A DNA stretch of 64,000 nucleotides from the NCBI RefSeq assembly GCF_022867795.2, contig NZ_CP107006.1, positions 3,286,001 through 3,350,000 on the forward strand. Direction: 5' to 3'. How positions within the stretch are numbered: position 1 is the stretch's first letter; each line of letters starts with the position of its first letter. Made by a program: the position numbers and the translations under genes. This document shows positions 61,953 to 64,000 of the stretch, one piece after another. Below the pieces are notes generated by a model that did no database searches, was not told the DNA's origin, and saw nothing but the letters and a program-made list of their open reading frames with translations. This DNA is from Chitinophaga horti (GTDB taxonomy: Bacteria > Bacteroidota > Bacteroidia > Chitinophagales > Chitinophagaceae).

Positions 61953-62462
61953 ATGTCAAACTTGCACTTTCGCAACGCCGTGGCAGCCGATCTGCCGCGC
62001 ATCGTCGATATATATAATTCCACCGTGGCGGGCCGCATGGTTACCGCAGATACGGAGCCGGTAACGGTGGCCAGCCGGGAAGAGTGGTTCCGCAAACACG
62101 ACACCGCAAAACGCCCCCTCTGGATGGTAGAGAACGAACAGCAGGAAACGGTAGGCTGGGTCAGCTTCTCCTCTTTCTACGGCCGCCCTGCCTACAGCGG
62201 CACGGTAGAAGTAAGCATCTACCTCGACGAGCAACAGCGTGGCAAAGGCTATGGCAAACAGGTACTCGCCCGCGTACTGGACGAGGCGCCCCGGTACGAG
62301 GTGCACACGGTGCTTGGCTTCATCTTCGCTCATAACGAACCTTCGCTGAAGCTCTTTTACCACTTCGGTTTCGAGGACTGGGCCAGGCTGCCGGATGTGG
62401 CGGTGCTGGATGGGGTGGAAAGAAGTTTGGTGATTGTGGGGAAGCGCGTTGATGGACGATAG
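61953..62462 (+). CDS. GNAT-family N-acetyltransferase (phosphinothricin-acetyltransferase-like)
   Basis: The protein has about 169 aa from MSNLHFRNAVAADLPRIVDI. The acetyl-CoA loop reads VSIYLDEQQRGKGYGKQVLA, with the R/Q-x-x-G-x-G/A signature QRGKGYGK. Then come TVLGFIFAHNEPSLKLFYHF and GFEDWARLPDVAVLDGVERS, as in PAT-like enzymes that acetylate small amines. The substrate is not determined. It is divergent from the DUF6266-like gene and shares a terminator region with the convergent esterase. Confidence 0.88.
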   Translation: MSNLHFRNAVAADLPRIVDIYNSTVAGRMVTADTEPVTVASREEWFRKHDTAKRPLWMVENEQQETVGWVSFSSFYGRPAYSGTVEVSIYLDEQQRGKGYGKQVLARVLDEAPRYEVHTVLGFIFAHNEPSLKLFYHFGFEDWARLPDVAVLDGVERSLVIVGKRVDGR

Positions 62463-62503
62463 GGGCGATGCAAACTTCGCGTATGATCTTCGCATCTGCC
62501 AAC

Positions 62504-62539
62504 AAAAAGGCTCTAAGTCCACCGACTTAAAGCCCTTTA
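62504..62539. terminator. Shared terminator of GNAT and esterase genes
   Basis: GGCTCTAAGTC (62509-62519) pairs with GACTTAAAGCC (62524-62534) with one mismatch. An A run lies before it (T on the minus strand) and CTTTAT after it. Confidence 0.85.
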
Positions 62540-62566
62540 TATACTACATTCACATAATAACCAATG

Positions 62567-63376
62567 TTACGCATCTGCCGATACCCACTCCAGGAACTTC
62601 GGCATCACACCGGCCCAGGTGGCCAGATCGTGTTTACCGCCTTTCACGAGCGAGTATTCGATCTGCTGCCCCATCACGTACCCTTTCTTCTTCAGGGCTT
62701 CTATGAGCGCTTCGGTATCATCTACGGAGTCGATCACGCCATTGTTGTTACGATCGGCCTGCTCGTCCTGGGTGCCGCATTGTAAAAAGAATTTGAGCGA
62801 AGGATCGTAGTTGCCTTCCCGGATCTGGCGATGCATGATACGGTCGCTTTCTTCGCGGTAGCCACTGGCCAGATCGCGACTGCGCCACCAGAGGGAGCCG
62901 GAGAAGATACCTACGGACTGGAAGTCGCGCGGATGGTTCCAGACGATGTCCAGCGCGGAGAGTCCGCCCAGGGAGAAGCCTGCGATAGCTTTTTTATCAA
63001 AGTTAAGATGATATTGCTGCTGCACGAAAGGAACGAGCTCCTTGATCATGAAACGGCTGTACAGGTCGGCCCGGCAGCCCCTGCCCTGGAAGTCGATATA
63101 GCCTGCCGTACCATACTCCTGCCCTCGTTGCGGCCCCGCATGCACAGCCACCACGTACAACCGGCTGGGGTTGTTACGAAACAGGTTCTCGAGCAACTGC
63201 TCCAGCCCCAGGGCCGGCATATCCTGACCGTCGTTCAGCAACAATAGCCTGGTAGGGCCCTCTGCCGGTGGATTTACAGGAACATAGCAGTCGAAAACAA
63301 CTTCCCTTTGTAAAAAGGAAGAGAATTGCAGGAAGTGATCAATCCTGACGCTTTTTACGATAGCTTTACTGCCCAT
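62567..63376 (-). CDS. Esterase (alpha/beta hydrolase, enterochelin-esterase-like) with an EF-hand-type loop
   Basis: The 269-aa enzyme has no signal peptide. The nucleophile elbow is AIAGFSLGGLSALD (Ser135), and the likely catalytic His is in GGKHDLATW (His249). A loop at 208-219, DRNNNGVIDSVD, has Asp, Asn, Asn, Gly, Ile, Asp and Asp at EF-hand positions 1, 3, 5, 6, 8, 9 and 12, so it probably binds calcium between the core and the His. The family includes esterase D and siderophore esterases. A second esterase begins on the opposite strand 296 bp away. Confidence 0.87.
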   Translation of the reverse strand: MGSKAIVKSVRIDHFLQFSSFLQREVVFDCYVPVNPPAEGPTRLLLLNDGQDMPALGLEQLLENLFRNNPSRLYVVAVHAGPQRGQEYGTAGYIDFQGRGCRADLYSRFMIKELVPFVQQQYHLNFDKKAIAGFSLGGLSALDIVWNHPRDFQSVGIFSGSLWWRSRDLASGYREESDRIMHRQIREGNYDPSLKFFLQCGTQDEQADRNNNGVIDSVDDTEALIEALKKKGYVMGQQIEYSLVKGGKHDLATWAGVMPKFLEWVSADA

Positions 63377-63602
63377 ACTCTAAATTTAATTATTTTTTTG
63401 ACGAAATACAATGTGAATAGCGGAAACAAACATTAAAAACGATAAAAAACATTACATATATTTTTTCATCATTTGAAGCTGGCTTTTTTCATAACGCGGT
63501 CCTGTTGCCGTAGCCGAACCAATACATGCATCAATCTTTATGCCCCGAAGGGCTGGGGTGGGATATTTAAACAAATCTTTACACAGGAAGGTTCGATTTT
63601 AC

Positions 63603-63633
63603 TTGACTTTTCGCCTTTGAAAAGATAAATTTG
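63603..63633 (+). promoter_or_regulatory. Promoter of the right-edge esterase
   Basis: TTG (63603-63605), 20 nt, TAAATTTG (63626-63633). The GTG start at 63673 is 39 nt downstream. Confidence 0.5.
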
Positions 63634-63672
63634 ATAGGCACCATCCTCATTTTTCACCCAAACCCACCCTGC

Positions 63673-64000
63673 GTGACAGAAAACTACTACACATGGCACT
63701 CACCGCATACCGACCGCCCTTTTGAGATGCTCGTATTCGGTGATCGTGGATTTCCGTTGATTTTCTTTCCCACGTCTATGGGGCGTTATTATGAAAGTAA
63801 GGACCGGGGATTGATCGACGCCGTGTCATGGTTTGTAGACAATGGCCTGGTGAAGATCTACTGTGTAGACAGTGCCGATGCCTGGAGCTGGTACAACAAG
63901 CAGGCGGCGCCTTACGAGCGGGCCCGTAATCATGCAGCGTACGATCAGCTGATCTTGCAGGAAGTGCTGCCGAGAGCGGTCGCGGAAACCGGATTTAACA
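63673..64000 (+). CDS. Esterase family protein, N-terminal part (cut by window edge)
   Basis: From a GTG codon the frame reads MTENYYTWHSPHTDRPFEML, VFGDRGFPLIFFPTSMGRYY, ESKDRGLIDAVSWFVDNGLV, KIYCVDSADAWSWYNKQAAP and stays open to the edge (109 codons). This is the start of the 'putative esterase' alpha/beta hydrolase family, similar in type to the gene at 62567-63376. The first ATG inside the frame would drop conserved residues, so GTG is chosen. No signal peptide is visible. The catalytic Ser and His lie beyond the edge. Confidence 0.8.
   Translation, partial: MTENYYTWHSPHTDRPFEMLVFGDRGFPLIFFPTSMGRYYESKDRGLIDAVSWFVDNGLVKIYCVDSADAWSWYNKQAAPYERARNHAAYDQLILQEVLPRAVAETGFN

Overview
Organism. 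The window comes from a Bacteroidota bacterium, most likely a Chitinophagaceae member close to Chitinophaga. The reasons are a SusC-type TonB receptor next to a hybrid two-component regulator (HTCS), several TonB-type or outer-membrane barrel proteins with carboxypeptidase-regulatory N-termini, recurring promoter boxes of the Bacteroidota form (TTTG, about 20 nt, TAnnTTTG) and almost no Shine-Dalgarno sequences. The family pattern lptE, repeat protein and secG behind a sigma-54 activator also fits. The taxon is inferred from gene content; no database was searched. Layout, 1-8 kb: a SusC-like receptor cut by the left edge, its probable HTCS regulator, an unrecognised charged 397-aa protein, then a 1-kb gene-free stretch. 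That stretch holds a promoter-plus-terminator unit that looks like a small RNA or attenuator and two tandem inverted-repeat elements. Layout, 8-22 kb: tRNA-His, a DUF445-like protein, two paralogous outer-membrane barrels, pcm, a YceI lipoprotein, a phosphohexomutase, a phosphoribosyltransferase, two iron-sulfur redox proteins of the Hdr/GlcF type, a conserved small protein and tRNA-Gly. Layout, 22-32 kb: this is the accessory part. It holds a lipoprotein gene broken by an in-frame TAG, small secreted proteins, and a membrane glycosyltransferase-like protein coupled to a small membrane partner. A double-glycine-leader peptide paired with a CPBP membrane protease follows, then a four-gene operon of one coiled-coil/barrel protein and three fibre-like proteins with a shared C-terminal module. 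Layout, 32-43.8 kb: miaB, sigma-54 activator, lptE, an 800-aa protein with nested tandem repeats, secG, mltG, a YihY/BrkB protein, a thioredoxin-like protein and a large M14 peptidase. Layout, 43.9-55.3 kb: a six-gene operon (ggt, DinB-like, lipoprotein, PLP transferase, two TraB/GumN proteins, the second lacking the family's histidines), an isoaspartyl peptidase, and a 1600-aa TamB-like protein without an ATG start. Layout, 55.3-64 kb: ribBA, a tiny lipoprotein, an Oar-like TonB receptor, a 66-bp tandem repeat, a protein of a Bacteroidota-specific family, a GNAT acetyltransferase and two esterases, the last cut by the right edge. How the genes work together: much of the window serves the cell envelope (outer-membrane receptors, LPS and protein export, peptidoglycan cutting, lipoproteins). 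The most plausible new systems are the double-glycine peptide/CPBP pair (25.1-25.9 kb) and the fibre/barrel operon (27.4-31.6 kb).
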